From contig JANQIR010000263.1 of NCBI GenBank assembly GCA_028282065.1, positions 1 through 40,683 of the forward strand: a stretch of DNA of 40,683 nucleotides. Reading direction: 5' to 3'. Under the pieces are notes generated by a model. That model saw only the letters and a program-made list of their open reading frames with translations, was not told the origin of the DNA and made no database searches. Positions 16,689 to 26,119 of this stretch are shown piece by piece (positions within the stretch are counted from its first letter, which is position 1; each line of letters opens with the position of its first letter). The stretch is from Aestuariivirgaceae bacterium. GTDB lineage: Bacteria > Pseudomonadota > Alphaproteobacteria > Rhizobiales > Aestuariivirgaceae. Position numbers and translations under genes: made by a program.

Positions 16689-17828
16689 ATGGACTTTTCA
16701 CTTACACAAGAACAGCGTGCCTTTCAGAATGTTGCCGCTGCGTTCGCGGCCGAACACATGGCGGACGCCGCCGAAAGGTGGGATGAGGAAAAGGTCTTTC
16801 CGCGTGACGTGCTGCGAAAGGCCGCCGGGCTTGGATTTGCCGGTCTATATGTAGGCGACGACGTCGGCGGATCCGCTTTGACCAGATTGGATGCGGCAAT
16901 CGTCTTTGAGGAACTATCCAAGGCCTGCCCGTCCACCGCAGCGTTCCTGTCTATCCACAATATGGCGTCGTGGATGATCGACAGCTTCGGGTCCGATGCA
17001 TTGCGGCAACGTTTCCTGCCTGGGCTGACGGCGATGGACCTGGTTGCGAGCTATTGCCTGACGGAGCCGGGATCAGGCTCAGATGCTGCTGCGCTGAAGA
17101 CGCGGGCGCAGCGAGATGGCGACCACTTTGTGCTCAACGGTTCAAAGGCTTTCATATCGGGAGGCGGGGCCTCGGACATCTATGTCGTCATGGTGAGAAC
17201 CGGCGGCGACGGCCCCTCCGGCATATCCTGCATTGCGGTCGAGAACGGCACGCCCGGCTTGAGTTTTGGCGCGCAGGAGCGCAAGCTTGGCTGGAACTCG
17301 CAGCCCACCGCAATGGTGATGTTCGACGATTGCCGGGTGCCGGCCGGCAACCTTGTTGGACACGAAGGCGCCGGTTTCAAGATTGCCATGGCAGGCCTTG
17401 ACGGTGGCCGTTTGAATATCGCCGCCTGTTCCCTGGGTGCCGCACAGGCCAGTTTAGACATGGCAATTGCCTATATGAACGATCGCAGGCAGTTCGGCCG
17501 CAAGCTGTCGGAGTTTCAGGCGCTGCAGTTCCGCATTGCGGATATGGCAACGGAGCTTGAAGCCTCTCGTCTGCTGCTTCACAAAGCAGCCACCATGGTG
17601 GATGCGAGCGTGCCCGAAGCCACACGCTTTGCCGCCATGGCCAAACGCAAGGCCACCGATGCCGGTTTCGACATCGTCAACCAGGCACTGCAGCTGCACG
17701 GTGGTTACGGATATCTGCGCGACTATCCACTGGAACGTTTCCTGCGCGATCTCAGAGTGCATCAGATCCTTGAGGGAACAAATGAAATCATGCGCCTCAT
17801 CGTTTCGCGCGATTTGCTGTCGGAGTAG
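16689..17828 (+). CDS. Isobutyryl-CoA dehydrogenase-like acyl-CoA dehydrogenase
   Basis: A 379-residue flavoprotein oxidising a branched acyl-CoA to its 2-enoyl form. The block TAAFLSIHNMASWMIDSFG is close to the one known in isobutyryl-CoA dehydrogenase (ACAD8). Flavin and substrate motifs are intact: YCLTEPGSGSDAAALKTRA, the ETF-facing helix RRQFGRKLSEFQALQFRIADM, GGYGYLRDYPLERFLRD and the catalytic Glu in ILEGTNEIMR. It is followed six bases later by 3-hydroxyisobutyryl-CoA hydrolase, and further on by 3-hydroxyisobutyrate dehydrogenase, giving consecutive steps of valine breakdown. A weak -35 (TTGACA at 16583) lies about 100 bases upstream. Confidence 0.93.
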   Translation: MDFSLTQEQRAFQNVAAAFAAEHMADAAERWDEEKVFPRDVLRKAAGLGFAGLYVGDDVGGSALTRLDAAIVFEELSKACPSTAAFLSIHNMASWMIDSFGSDALRQRFLPGLTAMDLVASYCLTEPGSGSDAAALKTRAQRDGDHFVLNGSKAFISGGGASDIYVVMVRTGGDGPSGISCIAVENGTPGLSFGAQERKLGWNSQPTAMVMFDDCRVPAGNLVGHEGAGFKIAMAGLDGGRLNIAACSLGAAQASLDMAIAYMNDRRQFGRKLSEFQALQFRIADMATELEASRLLLHKAATMVDASVPEATRFAAMAKRKATDAGFDIVNQALQLHGGYGYLRDYPLERFLRDLRVHQILEGTNEIMRLIVSRDLLSE

Positions 17829-17834
17829 CCGGTG

Positions 17835-18866
17835 ATGTCTGAAGCGGACGTTCTGTTCGAGCAATCCGGACATGCCGGGATCATCACACTGAACCGTCCA
17901 AAGGCTCTGAACGCCGTCACGTTGCCCATGGTGCGCGAAATGACAGCCAGGCTTCGTGCATGGGCTGATGATACATCGGTTCGCCATGTGATCATCAAGG
18001 CCGCCGGCGGCAAGGCGTTTTCGGCCGGTGGTGACATCCGCGCGCTCTACGATTGGGGAAGATCGGGCGATACGGCCTTCCTCGACTTCTACCGCGAGGA
18101 ATATCAGCTCAACACATTGATACGCCGCTACCCGAAGCCCTATATCGCGCTCATGGACGGTATCGCCATGGGGGGAGGCGTCGGCGTCTCGGTTAACGGC
18201 AGTCATCGCATAGCGACGCAGAACCTGACCTTTGCCATGCCGGAAACCGGTATCGGTCTGTTTCCCGATGTCGGCGGCACATATTTTCTTGCCCGCTGCC
18301 CCGGTGAAATCGGAATGTATCTGGGGCTGACGGGCGCACGCCTCAAGTCTGCTGACGCGCTTTATGCCGCAATAGCGACCCACTACGTCGACGCCGCCGG
18401 GTTGGCAGAGCTTGAGGAAGAGCTGTGCCGCAGCGACGATGTCGAGCCTTTACTGGAGGATCTCGCCGCACCGGACGCAGAGCCATCTTTGCGCAGTCAC
18501 AGGCAGGAAATCGACCACGCATTCAGTGCGCATGATGTCGAAACGATCCTGGAGCGGTTGGGAGAAATGAATAGCGAATGGGCGGCAAAGACCCAGTCGA
18601 TACTGTCGGGCAAATCTCCCACGAGCTTGAAAATCACCCACCGTCAGCTGCGCGAGGGTGCCAATGCGAACTTCGAAGACTGTATGCGCATCGAGTTTCG
18701 GATCGTAAACCGCATCTTCCGCGGGCACGATTTCTTCGAAGGCACCCGCGCTGTCGTCATTGATAAGGACCAGGCGCCACAGTGGCGGCCGGCAACACTG
18801 GCCGAGGTGTCGGACGCTGAGATTGCGTGCTATTTCGCGCCGCTGGACGTTGAACTGCCGGTGTAG
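17835..18866 (+). CDS. 3-hydroxyisobutyryl-CoA hydrolase (enoyl-CoA hydratase family)
   Basis: A 343-residue crotonase-fold protein. The length and sequence fit HIBYL-CoA hydrolase rather than an enoyl-CoA hydratase (about 260): oxyanion-hole region KAFSAGGDIRALYDWG, GIAMGGGVGVSVNGSHRIATQ, and MPETGIGLFPDVGGTYFLAR, which contains the expected Glu and Asp. It releases free 3-hydroxyisobutyrate in valine catabolism. Start: ATG at 17835 with GGAG nine bases upstream; the adjacent GTG at 17832 is an alternative. Six bases separate it from the dehydrogenase gene, so the two are co-translated. Confidence 0.93.
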   Translation: MSEADVLFEQSGHAGIITLNRPKALNAVTLPMVREMTARLRAWADDTSVRHVIIKAAGGKAFSAGGDIRALYDWGRSGDTAFLDFYREEYQLNTLIRRYPKPYIALMDGIAMGGGVGVSVNGSHRIATQNLTFAMPETGIGLFPDVGGTYFLARCPGEIGMYLGLTGARLKSADALYAAIATHYVDAAGLAELEEELCRSDDVEPLLEDLAAPDAEPSLRSHRQEIDHAFSAHDVETILERLGEMNSEWAAKTQSILSGKSPTSLKITHRQLREGANANFEDCMRIEFRIVNRIFRGHDFFEGTRAVVIDKDQAPQWRPATLAEVSDAEIACYFAPLDVELPV

Positions 18867-19092
18867 CCGCACCGCTTCACGGCGTCCTGAGAGGCATGGT
18901 GAAGGATGAGTGACGGAATTGGTTCAACTGAAAGGGATTCTGTTAACCACTGCCGCAAATCGCCATAGACCTTGAACGCTCATTAACAGCCGTCACCTAT
19001 GCTCGGTCTTGTCATTCGGCGCACACTTACTTGAGCGCGCGGATGGCACTTCAAATGGGAATGGTGTGTAACGAGTTGAGTTGGGGGATGCG

Positions 19093-19800
19093 ATGCGTAG
19101 CTTGATGCGTATCCTGATTTCATTGCCTGTTGTCTGTGCGCCCTGGTTGGTTGGTGCGGGATCTGTTCAAACCGTGTATGCGGCACAGCCCGTTGGCCCG
19201 ACCGAAGCGCTCAGGCTGCTTGCGCAAGGCCAGGCAGCGAACACAAAGTGTAGGCATTTGACGTCGGCCGAACATGAAGAACTGGGCGACTATGTCGCCA
19301 GGGCGGAGGTCGCATCCGTGGCGCGCGACAGTGTCGGCGCTGCGACATCGGCTCTCAAGTCCGGCCGCGCAGCCGGCAAATCCATGTTGTGCGGAGATTC
19401 AAGTAAAGAACTCGTATTTGGTACGCTGCACGCGGCGCGCCGGGCAATCTCTGCCGCAAATCGTGGCTCTGGCCGGGCCGTCACACGCCGCCACTCACGT
19501 GGCAAGGCGCGCGCCGACATTAACAAGCGCCTGAAGAACTGGCCACGCACCGGTTCACTGGAGCACTACCAGGCGCAAACCGCAGCTTACTACATCGAAC
19601 GCCGTTGTCAGCACCTGACCTATAACCAGGCCGTCCGGTTCTGGAAGGCGCTGGTTGGCAGGCATCAGGCAATGGTTCGCCGCCATGGGCCTGGCGCTGT
19701 GAAGCGCGCCAAGCAAGATGCGCTTGCCAAGGCCCGCACGCACGGCAATTGCAGCGCCAAGACGGCATCTTGGGTTCGTTTCGCGTTTTCTCGGATATAA
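19093..19800 (+). CDS. Secreted hypothetical protein with internal duplication
   Basis: A 235-residue protein of no family I recognise. Residues 1-31 are a signal peptide (MRSLMRILISLPVV... to YAAQ). The mature part has two related copies of about 65 residues: KCRHLTSAEHEEL... with C53 and C100, and RCQHLTYNQAVRF... with C172 and C220. Each copy has a Cys-x-His-Leu-Thr start and a second Cys 47-48 residues later, followed by an Ala/Arg-rich helix. A basic linker (RRHSRGKARADINKRLKNW) joins them. Copy 2 is strongly basic. The cysteine pairs probably form one disulfide per copy in the periplasm. Start ATG at 19093 follows GGGGG. It sits between valine genes with its own terminator. Confidence 0.75.
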   Translation: MRSLMRILISLPVVCAPWLVGAGSVQTVYAAQPVGPTEALRLLAQGQAANTKCRHLTSAEHEELGDYVARAEVASVARDSVGAATSALKSGRAAGKSMLCGDSSKELVFGTLHAARRAISAANRGSGRAVTRRHSRGKARADINKRLKNWPRTGSLEHYQAQTAAYYIERRCQHLTYNQAVRFWKALVGRHQAMVRRHGPGAVKRAKQDALAKARTHGNCSAKTASWVRFAFSRI

Positions 19801-19841
19801 GCAGGCGAAAAGCCGGTCAAAAAAGTGTCTTAAGGGAGGAG

Positions 19842-19884
19842 CACCCGCCGCCAGCCGGAGAGTTGGCGGCGGGTGTTGCATTTT
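19842..19884 (+). terminator. Rho-independent terminator
   Basis: 12-base perfect stem CACCCGCCGCCA / TGGCGGCGGGTG with a ten-base loop, followed by TTGCATTTT. It ends the secreted-protein message, so mmsB needs its own promoter or read-through. Confidence 0.85.
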
Positions 19885-19942
19885 CGGGCGGGCGATGTTT
19901 CATGCACAGACAACCAAATGTCTGATCGGCAGGGAGGAAGGC

Positions 19943-20830
19943 ATGACAAAAATCGGTTTCATCGGCCTGGGAAACATGGGCGGACCGATGGCGGCAAATC
20001 TCGTCAAGGCGGGTCATGAAGTCACCGGGTTCGATATTGTCGCCGCGCATACCGAAAGTCTCGGCACTATAGGCGGGCACGTGGCTGCCACTGTCGCCGA
20101 TGCCGCGGCGGGCCGCGATGTGGTCATCACCATGCTGCCGGCCGGGCATCATGTGCAGGACGTTTACCTTAACGACGGCGTGTTGGCATCTGCTGATCCG
20201 GGCACCTTGCTGATCGATTGTTCGACCATTGACGTGGCCACAGCACGTAGCGTTGCGGCGGAGGCGGCCAAAGCCGGTCTTGGAATGATCGATGCGCCGG
20301 TCTCAGGCGGCATCATGGGCGCGGAGGGCGCGACGTTGACATTCATGTGTGGTGGCGAGGAAGACGACTTCGCCAAGGCCGAACCTGTCCTCCAGGTTAT
20401 GGGAAAGACCATTATTCACGCCGGCGGTTCCGGGAACGGCCAGGCGGCCAAGATCTGCAACAACATGATCCTTGGCGTTTCGATGATCGCGGTTGGCGAG
20501 GCCTTCGTTCTGGCGGAAAAGCTCGGCCTCGATCACCAAAAGCTGTTCGATATCTCTTCGACGGCTTCAGGCCAGTGCTGGTCGTTGACCACCTATTGTC
20601 CGGTTCCGGGCCCGGTGCCGACGTCACCCGCGAACCGGGACTATGCGCCAGGCTTCACTGCCGGCATGATGTTGAAGGATTTGCGCCTGGCGCAGGACGC
20701 CGCCAATGCCGCCGGTGCCGTCACACCGCTTGGTGCGGAGGCAGCCGCGCTGTACGGCCTGTTTGACGCGGCTGGCCACGGTGGCGTGGATTTTTCCGGA
20801 ATCATCAAGTTGATCCGTGGGAATCAATAA
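19943..20830 (+). CDS. mmsB: 3-hydroxyisobutyrate dehydrogenase
   Basis: A 295-residue NAD(P)-dependent beta-hydroxyacid dehydrogenase making methylmalonate semialdehyde from 3-hydroxyisobutyrate. The N-terminal Rossmann signature is IGFIGLGNMGGPMAANL, the substrate motif DAPVSGGIMGAEGATLTFM (118-136), and the catalytic lysine K170 in GSGNGQAAKICNNM. The GQCWSLTTYCPVPGPVPTSPAN block and downstream DYAPGFTAGMMLKDLRLA are typical of HIBADH. ATG at 19943 follows AGGGAGGAAG. It completes the valine pathway steps encoded in 16689-18866, interrupted by the secreted protein gene. Confidence 0.94.
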   Translation: MTKIGFIGLGNMGGPMAANLVKAGHEVTGFDIVAAHTESLGTIGGHVAATVADAAAGRDVVITMLPAGHHVQDVYLNDGVLASADPGTLLIDCSTIDVATARSVAAEAAKAGLGMIDAPVSGGIMGAEGATLTFMCGGEEDDFAKAEPVLQVMGKTIIHAGGSGNGQAAKICNNMILGVSMIAVGEAFVLAEKLGLDHQKLFDISSTASGQCWSLTTYCPVPGPVPTSPANRDYAPGFTAGMMLKDLRLAQDAANAAGAVTPLGAEAAALYGLFDAAGHGGVDFSGIIKLIRGNQ

Positions 20831-20835
20831 TTAAC

Positions 20836-20860
20836 CCTGACTGGCAAAATGGCCGTCAGG
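20836..20860 (+). terminator. Possible terminator after mmsB
   Basis: Inverted repeat CCTGACTGGC / GGCCGTCAGG with one bulged base, five bases after the stop codon. No strong T tract follows, so efficiency is uncertain. Confidence 0.4.
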
Positions 20861-20945
20861 TTGCCAAGTCATGAACGGATAAGAACAAATTTACCTAGTC
20901 ATTTGAGGCGATTTTAACGGGCGTTGTTTAGGGTGCTGCCCATAA

Positions 20946-20970
20946 GAGAACGGACAACAAAGTCTGTCTC
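20946..20970 (+). promoter_or_regulatory. Candidate LdtR operator upstream of ldtR
   Basis: Imperfect inverted repeat ACGGAC-N6-GTCTGT (20950-20967), extended by GAGA and CTC flanks, in the 5' region of the MarR-type gene about 30 bases before its start. Typical size for a MarR-family site; an autoregulatory role is inference. Confidence 0.3.
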
Positions 20971-20992
20971 ACAGCAAGGGCAGGTGTTGACT

Positions 20993-21511
20993 ATGAACCC
21001 ACAAGCAATGAGCGTCATGCGTGAAGTCGAAGGCGTAGAAGACAATACACAAGCCATCAAGCACCGGTATCTGGAGGCTCTAACACTGATTGAGCGTCTA
21101 CACCGGCGGTTGCTGGATGTAATCAAGGATGAGTTTGAGCGCACAGGAGAACCGGAAGTCAATTCCGTGCAGGCGCTATTACTCTTCAATATCGGGGATG
21201 ATGAACTGACGGCTGGGGAACTGAAGACCCGGGGCCACTATCAGGGCTCGAATGTTTCCTACAATCTTAAAAAACTCGTCGATGCTGGATATGTCAGCCA
21301 CGAACGTTCAAATTCCGACCGCCGTTCCGTCAGGGTCAGCCTGACTGATCGCGGTCAGGACATTAGGTCGAAAGTGGACGCACTGTACAATCGCCAGCTG
21401 CAATCCATTCAGGAAGTTGTTGGGCTCGATGTTGAAGAGTTTGACCGTCTGAATAAGGCCTTGGCCCGTCTCGAACGGTTCTGGACTGACCAGATTCTGT
21501 ACCGGCTGTAA
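20993..21511 (+). CDS. ldtR: MarR-family transcriptional regulator, LdtR-like
   Basis: A 172-residue winged-helix regulator. The DNA-binding region is DDELTAGELKTRGHYQGSNVSYNLKKLVDAGYVSHERSNSDRRSVRVSLTDRG (helix-turn-helix and wing), flanked by helices for dimerisation. The sequence and its position directly upstream of an L,D-transpeptidase gene match LdtR, described in Candidatus Liberibacter asiaticus and other Hyphomicrobiales, where it controls ldtP and stress tolerance. Start ATG at 20993 with GCAGGTG upstream; ATG at 21008 is possible. A strong terminator follows, so ldtP has its own promoter. Confidence 0.9.
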   Translation: MNPQAMSVMREVEGVEDNTQAIKHRYLEALTLIERLHRRLLDVIKDEFERTGEPEVNSVQALLLFNIGDDELTAGELKTRGHYQGSNVSYNLKKLVDAGYVSHERSNSDRRSVRVSLTDRGQDIRSKVDALYNRQLQSIQEVVGLDVEEFDRLNKALARLERFWTDQILYRL

Positions 21512-21540
21512 GAAGGCCTGCCACATCAAGGACAGCGTTT

Positions 21541-21575
21541 TGTCCCCGTCGGAACAACTCCGGCGGGGACATTTG
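21541..21575 (+). terminator. Terminator after ldtR
   Basis: 12-base stem TGTCCCCGTCGG / CCGGCGGGGACA with one G-T pair and a seven-base loop, followed by a short TTTG run. Confidence 0.65.
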
Positions 21576-21718
21576 CCGCACAAACTGCTGTTTGCCCGGT
21601 GACTGCGTTCATCAAATTCGGGTGAGGGGCGCAAATTTGCCGCATTCGGCTGGCAACCGGAGGACTGGGTCTGATATAGATCGGGTTCTCATACCAGGTC
21701 TGAAAGCGGCAAGGCAAC

Positions 21719-23029
21719 ATGTCCAAATCTAGAAGAAATCCCGTTCTGCGATCGCGCCGGTTTGTTTTGCAGGGAGCAGGTGCTTTTGGAGCACTCGCCA
21801 TCGGGGCGCCATCGCTGCTGGCCGAAAATGCCGCGGACGAACGGCAAACCATCGTCCGGCGCAATTATAACCGCCGCCCGACGGCACCGACGCAAACGCG
21901 GGTGGTGACGGATGGCAAGACGTTTCCGACGCTGTCGCCGTCCAGCGAGCAACTGCTTCGCGACGCCGTTGCCCGCTATGAGATCATTGTCTCGCGTGGG
22001 GGCTGGCCCAAGGTTCCCGCTTCGCGCCGCCTGGTTCCGGGCGCGAGCGGCCAGGCTGTCACCCAACTTAAGCAGCGTTTGTCGGCGGAGGGATATCTGT
22101 CCTACGAAGCGGTCCGCCGTGACGATGTGTTCGACAAGGAACTGCAGTCGGCTCTGATTACCTATCAGCGCGCCCACGGCTTGAGAGCTTCCGGCACGGT
22201 CGATGAACTGACACGCCGTGAACTTGCCATTTCCGCCGCCGACCGGTTGACCGCCTTGCGGGCAAACCTGCCGCGTATCCGCGAATACACCAAAGGCTTG
22301 GGGCCACGCTATATTGCGGTGAACATTCCGGCCGCGCAAATGGATGTGGTCGAAAACGGGCGGGTCTATTCTCGTCACAATATCATCGCCGGAAAGAAGG
22401 ACCGGCCCACGCCGATACTGAACAGCAAGGTTTCCGAACTCAATTTCAATCCCTATTGGAATGCCCCGGTCAGTATCGTCAGGCGTGACATTATTCCCGA
22501 GATCCAGAAAAAAGGCCTGTCGGTCCTGCGGAACCTGGATATTCGGATCTATGACGGATATGGCGGGCCTGAGGTCGACCCGTCCAAGGTCGATTTCAGC
22601 AACCTGAAAGCGGACCGCTATCATTTCCGGCAGGAGCCGGGTGAGGGCAATGCAATGGCGTCGGTGAAGATCAACTTCCCTAACAAATACGCTGTGTACA
22701 TGCATGATACGCCGACCAAGCAACTCTTTGTCGCCGGTGCACGCTATTTCTCATCGGGCTGTGTACGCGTCGATCAGGTCCACATTCTCACCAATTGGAT
22801 TTTGAACGGTCAGGACGGCTGGAACCGCGACAGGATCCGAGATGTCACGACTGCCGGAGAGCGGCTGGATGTTAAGGTAACGACGCCGCCGCAGGTGCGT
22901 TTCGCATATTTGACCGCCTGGGTGACGGCCGACGGCCGCGCGCATTTCCGCCCGGACATTTATGATCTGGACGGGACCGGCTTTATTACCGGTCAGCCGG
23001 AGGCGGGGCCTGAAAGTCAAGCGGGCTGA
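21719..23029 (+). CDS. ldtP: Periplasmic L,D-transpeptidase with peptidoglycan-binding domain
   Basis: A 436-residue cell-wall cross-linking enzyme. The N-terminus has a twin-arginine type signal (SRRFVLQGAGAFGALAIG). A PG_binding_1 domain follows near 105-165 (GASGQAVTQLKQRLSAEGYL, QSALITYQRAHGL). The YkuD catalytic domain spans about 200-365 with MHDTP and SSGCVRV, supplying the His, Ser, Gly, Cys and Arg of the HX..SXGCXR active site. It makes 3-3 cross-links between peptide stems or attaches proteins. AAGG lies six to seven bases upstream of the ATG. The adjacent LdtR is its likely regulator. Confidence 0.93.
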   Translation: MSKSRRNPVLRSRRFVLQGAGAFGALAIGAPSLLAENAADERQTIVRRNYNRRPTAPTQTRVVTDGKTFPTLSPSSEQLLRDAVARYEIIVSRGGWPKVPASRRLVPGASGQAVTQLKQRLSAEGYLSYEAVRRDDVFDKELQSALITYQRAHGLRASGTVDELTRRELAISAADRLTALRANLPRIREYTKGLGPRYIAVNIPAAQMDVVENGRVYSRHNIIAGKKDRPTPILNSKVSELNFNPYWNAPVSIVRRDIIPEIQKKGLSVLRNLDIRIYDGYGGPEVDPSKVDFSNLKADRYHFRQEPGEGNAMASVKINFPNKYAVYMHDTPTKQLFVAGARYFSSGCVRVDQVHILTNWILNGQDGWNRDRIRDVTTAGERLDVKVTTPPQVRFAYLTAWVTADGRAHFRPDIYDLDGTGFITGQPEAGPESQAG

Positions 23030-23101
23030 CCACGGCATAACAAGCCCCGCGCTCAATTAGCCAACACGGAGCTCGTAAAGAACACCTGAAGGGCCGGAGC
23101 C

Positions 23102-23434
23102 TCAGGCTGTTTCCAGGACAACGCCGTTGTCGAGCAGGTTTTGCTTCAATTCGCCGGACTGGAAAAGCTCGGTGATGATATCGCAGCCGCCGACAAATTC
23201 ACCTTTGACGTAAAGCTGCGGGATTGTCGGCCAGTCGGAATATTCCTTGATGCCGTTGCGCAGCATGTCCGACTCCAGGACGTTGATCCCCTGATACGGC
23301 ACCTGCATGTAGTCCAGGATCTGCACAACGCGTCCTGAAAAGCCACATTGCGGCTGTTCTGGGGTGCCTTTCATAAACAGCACCACGTCATTGTCTTTCA
23401 CGACACCGTCAATCCACTCATTCACTTCGCTCAT
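23102..23434 (-). CDS. grxD: Monothiol glutaredoxin Grx4 type
   Basis: A 110-residue CGFS monothiol glutaredoxin; it binds and transfers [2Fe-2S] clusters, often with BolA. Motifs: KGTPEQPQCGFS (C30-S33), the cis-proline WPTIPQLYVKGEFVGGCDI, and the C-terminal ELFQSGEL. Start ATG at 23434 with GGAACGAAG upstream. The bolA gene lies 23 bases upstream on the same strand, the standard arrangement for the BolA-Grx partners. Confidence 0.95.
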   Translation of the reverse strand: MSEVNEWIDGVVKDNDVVLFMKGTPEQPQCGFSGRVVQILDYMQVPYQGINVLESDMLRNGIKEYSDWPTIPQLYVKGEFVGGCDIITELFQSGELKQNLLDNGVVLETA

Positions 23435-23457
23435 TCGCTTCGTTCCTGTTCTAACAG

Positions 23458-23697
23458 CTACTGGTCTTCGGGTGCACTGGTTTGCAGCGCCAGTGCATGA
23501 AGCTCGCCGCCCATTTTTCCCTTGAGTGCCTTGTACACCATTTGATGCTGTTGCACGCGGGATTTGCCTGTGAACTGGGCGGACACGACTGATGCGGCGT
23601 AATGGTCTCCGTCGCCGGCGAGGTCGCGGATTTCCACGACGGCGTCCGGAAAGGCGTCGCGGATCATTTCTTCAAGCGTATGCGCGTCCATTGCCAT
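23458..23697 (-). CDS. bolA: BolA family protein
   Basis: A 79-residue BolA protein. The family block GDHYAASVVSAQFTGKSRVQQHQMVYKALKG carries the conserved His residues used to bind the cluster with glutaredoxin. The short length and sequence resemble the IbaG/BolA2 type (cluster trafficking) more than the stress morphogene BolA1. Start ATG at 23697, with GGGGAT about ten bases upstream; an in-frame ATG at 23691 is nearly equivalent. It lies between purL and grxD, a conserved order in Hyphomicrobiales. Confidence 0.93.
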   Translation of the reverse strand: MAMDAHTLEEMIRDAFPDAVVEIRDLAGDGDHYAASVVSAQFTGKSRVQQHQMVYKALKGKMGGELHALALQTSAPEDQ

Positions 23698-23741
23698 TGT
23701 CAGCTATCCCCAGTTCAACCAGAATTGCAGGCCAGATTGTC

Positions 23742-25958
23742 TCACGCCGCGGACCATTCGTCCATAAAGGCGGGAAGCCAATTCTCGTGGGCGTTCCGCA
23801 ACTCCGAAAGTGATATGGTGGCGTGCCCCGCAACAATCAATGCATCCGCGGTCACCGTGCCGATCAGCATGGCGGGTATGCCGGCATCCTCAGCCCGGCC
23901 CAGAATGCCATGCGAGTCCGGCGGGCTGCAGGTGACGACATAGCGCGCCTGGTCTTCGGCAAACAGTGTGGCGTGTGCGGGGCCGTCGGGAATCTCGATA
24001 CGGCAGCCGATGCCGGATGCCAGGGCCATTTCTGCTAGCGCGGCAGCAAGACCGCCGTCGGAAATATCATGAACAGCGCTCAGGCGCTTGCGGGCGATGA
24101 GATCGCGTACGAACTCGCCATGTTTATGCTCCAGCGCGAGGTCCACCGGCGGAGGCGGGCCGTCTTCACGGCCAAGCACGTCGCGCAGATAGGCGGATTG
24201 GCCAAGATGGTGCCCATGTCCGCCGATCAGCAAAATGTGCTCTCCTTCGCTTTTGAACGCCAGTGTTGTCATATTGGTCAGGTCGTCGAGCAGGCCGACG
24301 CCACCGATCGTCGGGGTGGGCAGGATCGCCTGGCCGTTGGTCTCGTTGTACAGCGACACATTGCCCGAAACGACGGGGAAATCCAGTGCCCGGCAGGCTT
24401 CCCCGATGCCTTTGATCGTCTTGACGAAGGTTCCCATGATCTCCGGTCGTTCAGGGTTGCCGAAATTGAGATTGTCGGTCACGGCAATCGGATCGGCACC
24501 AACGGCAGTCAGATTACGCCAGCATTCCGCAACCGCCTGCTTGCCGCCTTCATAAGGGTCGGCCTCGACATATCTGGGCGTAACGTCGGCACACACCGCG
24601 ATGGCTTTTCCGGTGTCAGAAACCCGCATCACCGCAGCATCCCCTCCGGGTGTATAGGCGGTGTTGGATTGAATGAGGTGGTCATACTGTTCCCACACCC
24701 AGCGCTTGGAGCACATGTCCGGTGAGCCGATGACCTTGAGCAACGCCTCCTTCAGGTCATTGGGTGCGGGCACGTCGTCTGCCTTGAGTGGGTCTGGCGC
24801 AGATGGTGCTGTCCATGGCCTGTCATATTCCGGCGCCTCGTCGCCCAGTTGCTTGATCGGCAGATCGGCCACCTGCGTGCCGCCATGCAGGATACGGAAT
24901 CTCAGGTCGTCGGTCGTCTTGCCGACAATTGCGAAATCCAGCCCCCACTTGTCGAAGATGGCTTCGGCTTCACCCTGCTTTTCCGGCCGCAAAACCATGA
25001 GCATCCGCTCCTGGCTTTCCGATAGCATCATTTCGTAGGCCGTCATGTGGTCTTCGCGGCACGGCACCTTATCAAGATCCAGCTCGATTCCGAGATCACC
25101 TTTGGCCCCCATTTCAACCGCCGAACACGTGAGGCCGGCTGCGCCCATATCCTGAATGGCGATCACCGCGCCGCTCGCCATCAGTTCAAGACAGGCCTCA
25201 AGCAGACACTTTTCGGTAAAGGGATCGCCGACCTGGACTGTGGGGCGCTTTTCTTCGGCATCATCGGCGAACTCTGCCGACGCCATCGTTGCACCGTGGA
25301 TACCGTCGCGTCCGGTCTTGGCGCCCAGATAGACGACCGGCAGGCCGACACCTTCGGCCTTCGAGTAGAAAATCCGATCGCTCCGCGCAAGGCCGACCGC
25401 CATGGCATTGACGAGGATGTTGCCATTGTATCGCCGGTGGAAGTTGACCTCGCCGCCGACGGTAGGCACACCGAACGAATTGCCGTAGCCGCCAATTCCG
25501 GCGACCACCCCTGACACAAGATGTCGGGTTTTTGGATGATCGGGGTCCCCAAAGCGCAGGCAGTTCAAGGCCGCGATCGGCCTGGCCCCCATTGTGAAGA
25601 CATCACGAAGGATGCCGCCGACACCCGTTGCAGCGCCCTGGTACGGTTCGATGTAGGAGGGATGGTTATGGCTCTCCATCTTGAACACGACGGCCTGGCC
25701 ATCGCCGATGTCTATGACGCCGGCATTCTCACCGGGGCCCTGAATGACCCTTGCGCCGTTCACCGGAAGTGTCTTGAGCCACTTCTTGGAGGATTTATAC
25801 GAACAGTGTTCGTTCCACATGGCCGAGAAAATGCCCAATTCCGTCAATGTCGGCGTGCGCCCGATCAATGTCAGGATGCGATCGTACTCGTCCGGTTTGA
25901 GGCCATGCTCTGCCACAAGCTCGGCTGTCACAGGCATTTCTTGCTGAAGTGTGTTCAT
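23742..25958 (-). CDS. purL: Phosphoribosylformylglycinamidine synthase II
   Basis: A 738-residue ATP-dependent enzyme of purine synthesis; with PurS and PurQ it converts FGAR and glutamine to FGAM. Small-type PurL, as expected when purS and purQ are separate genes. Marks: [16 protein letters not shown] (as [13 protein letters not shown] near 45-60), [41 protein letters not shown] and [13 protein letters not shown], from the two tandem AIR-synthase-like halves. The start ATG at 25958 has no strong ribosome site; ATG at 25937 is a possible alternative. It lies with bolA and grxD, about 4.7 kb from purQ. Confidence 0.96.
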   Translation of the reverse strand: MNTLQQEMPVTAELVAEHGLKPDEYDRILTLIGRTPTLTELGIFSAMWNEHCSYKSSKKWLKTLPVNGARVIQGPGENAGVIDIGDGQAVVFKMESHNHPSYIEPYQGAATGVGGILRDVFTMGARPIAALNCLRFGDPDHPKTRHLVSGVVAGIGGYGNSFGVPTVGGEVNFHRRYNGNILVNAMAVGLARSDRIFYSKAEGVGLPVVYLGAKTGRDGIHGATMASAEFADDAEEKRPTVQVGDPFTEKCLLEACLELMASGAVIAIQDMGAAGLTCSAVEMGAKGDLGIELDLDKVPCREDHMTAYEMMLSESQERMLMVLRPEKQGEAEAIFDKWGLDFAIVGKTTDDLRFRILHGGTQVADLPIKQLGDEAPEYDRPWTAPSAPDPLKADDVPAPNDLKEALLKVIGSPDMCSKRWVWEQYDHLIQSNTAYTPGGDAAVMRVSDTGKAIAVCADVTPRYVEADPYEGGKQAVAECWRNLTAVGADPIAVTDNLNFGNPERPEIMGTFVKTIKGIGEACRALDFPVVSGNVSLYNETNGQAILPTPTIGGVGLLDDLTNMTTLAFKSEGEHILLIGGHGHHLGQSAYLRDVLGREDGPPPPVDLALEHKHGEFVRDLIARKRLSAVHDISDGGLAAALAEMALASGIGCRIEIPDGPAHATLFAEDQARYVVTCSPPDSHGILGRAEDAGIPAMLIGTVTADALIVAGHATISLSELRNAHENWLPAFMDEWSAA

Positions 25959-26119
25959 AGGAAGGTATCAGATTGCGTAGTTCGACTCACAAACAGATTG
26001 TTGTGCGCATCTCTTAGCGCAATGCGGCATTTGTTGATACAGTCGTTCCGGTAATAGTGGGGCCGGACTCTGAAATATGCCTGATTTGGCATCACCGTTG
26101 GTTGAGAATTGGGACACGG

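Noticed and set aside
18910-18996. Long-range inverted repeat GTGACGG / CCGTCAC upstream of the duplicated secreted protein
   Set aside because: Only seven bases with a 73-base gap; could be chance and has no supporting signal.
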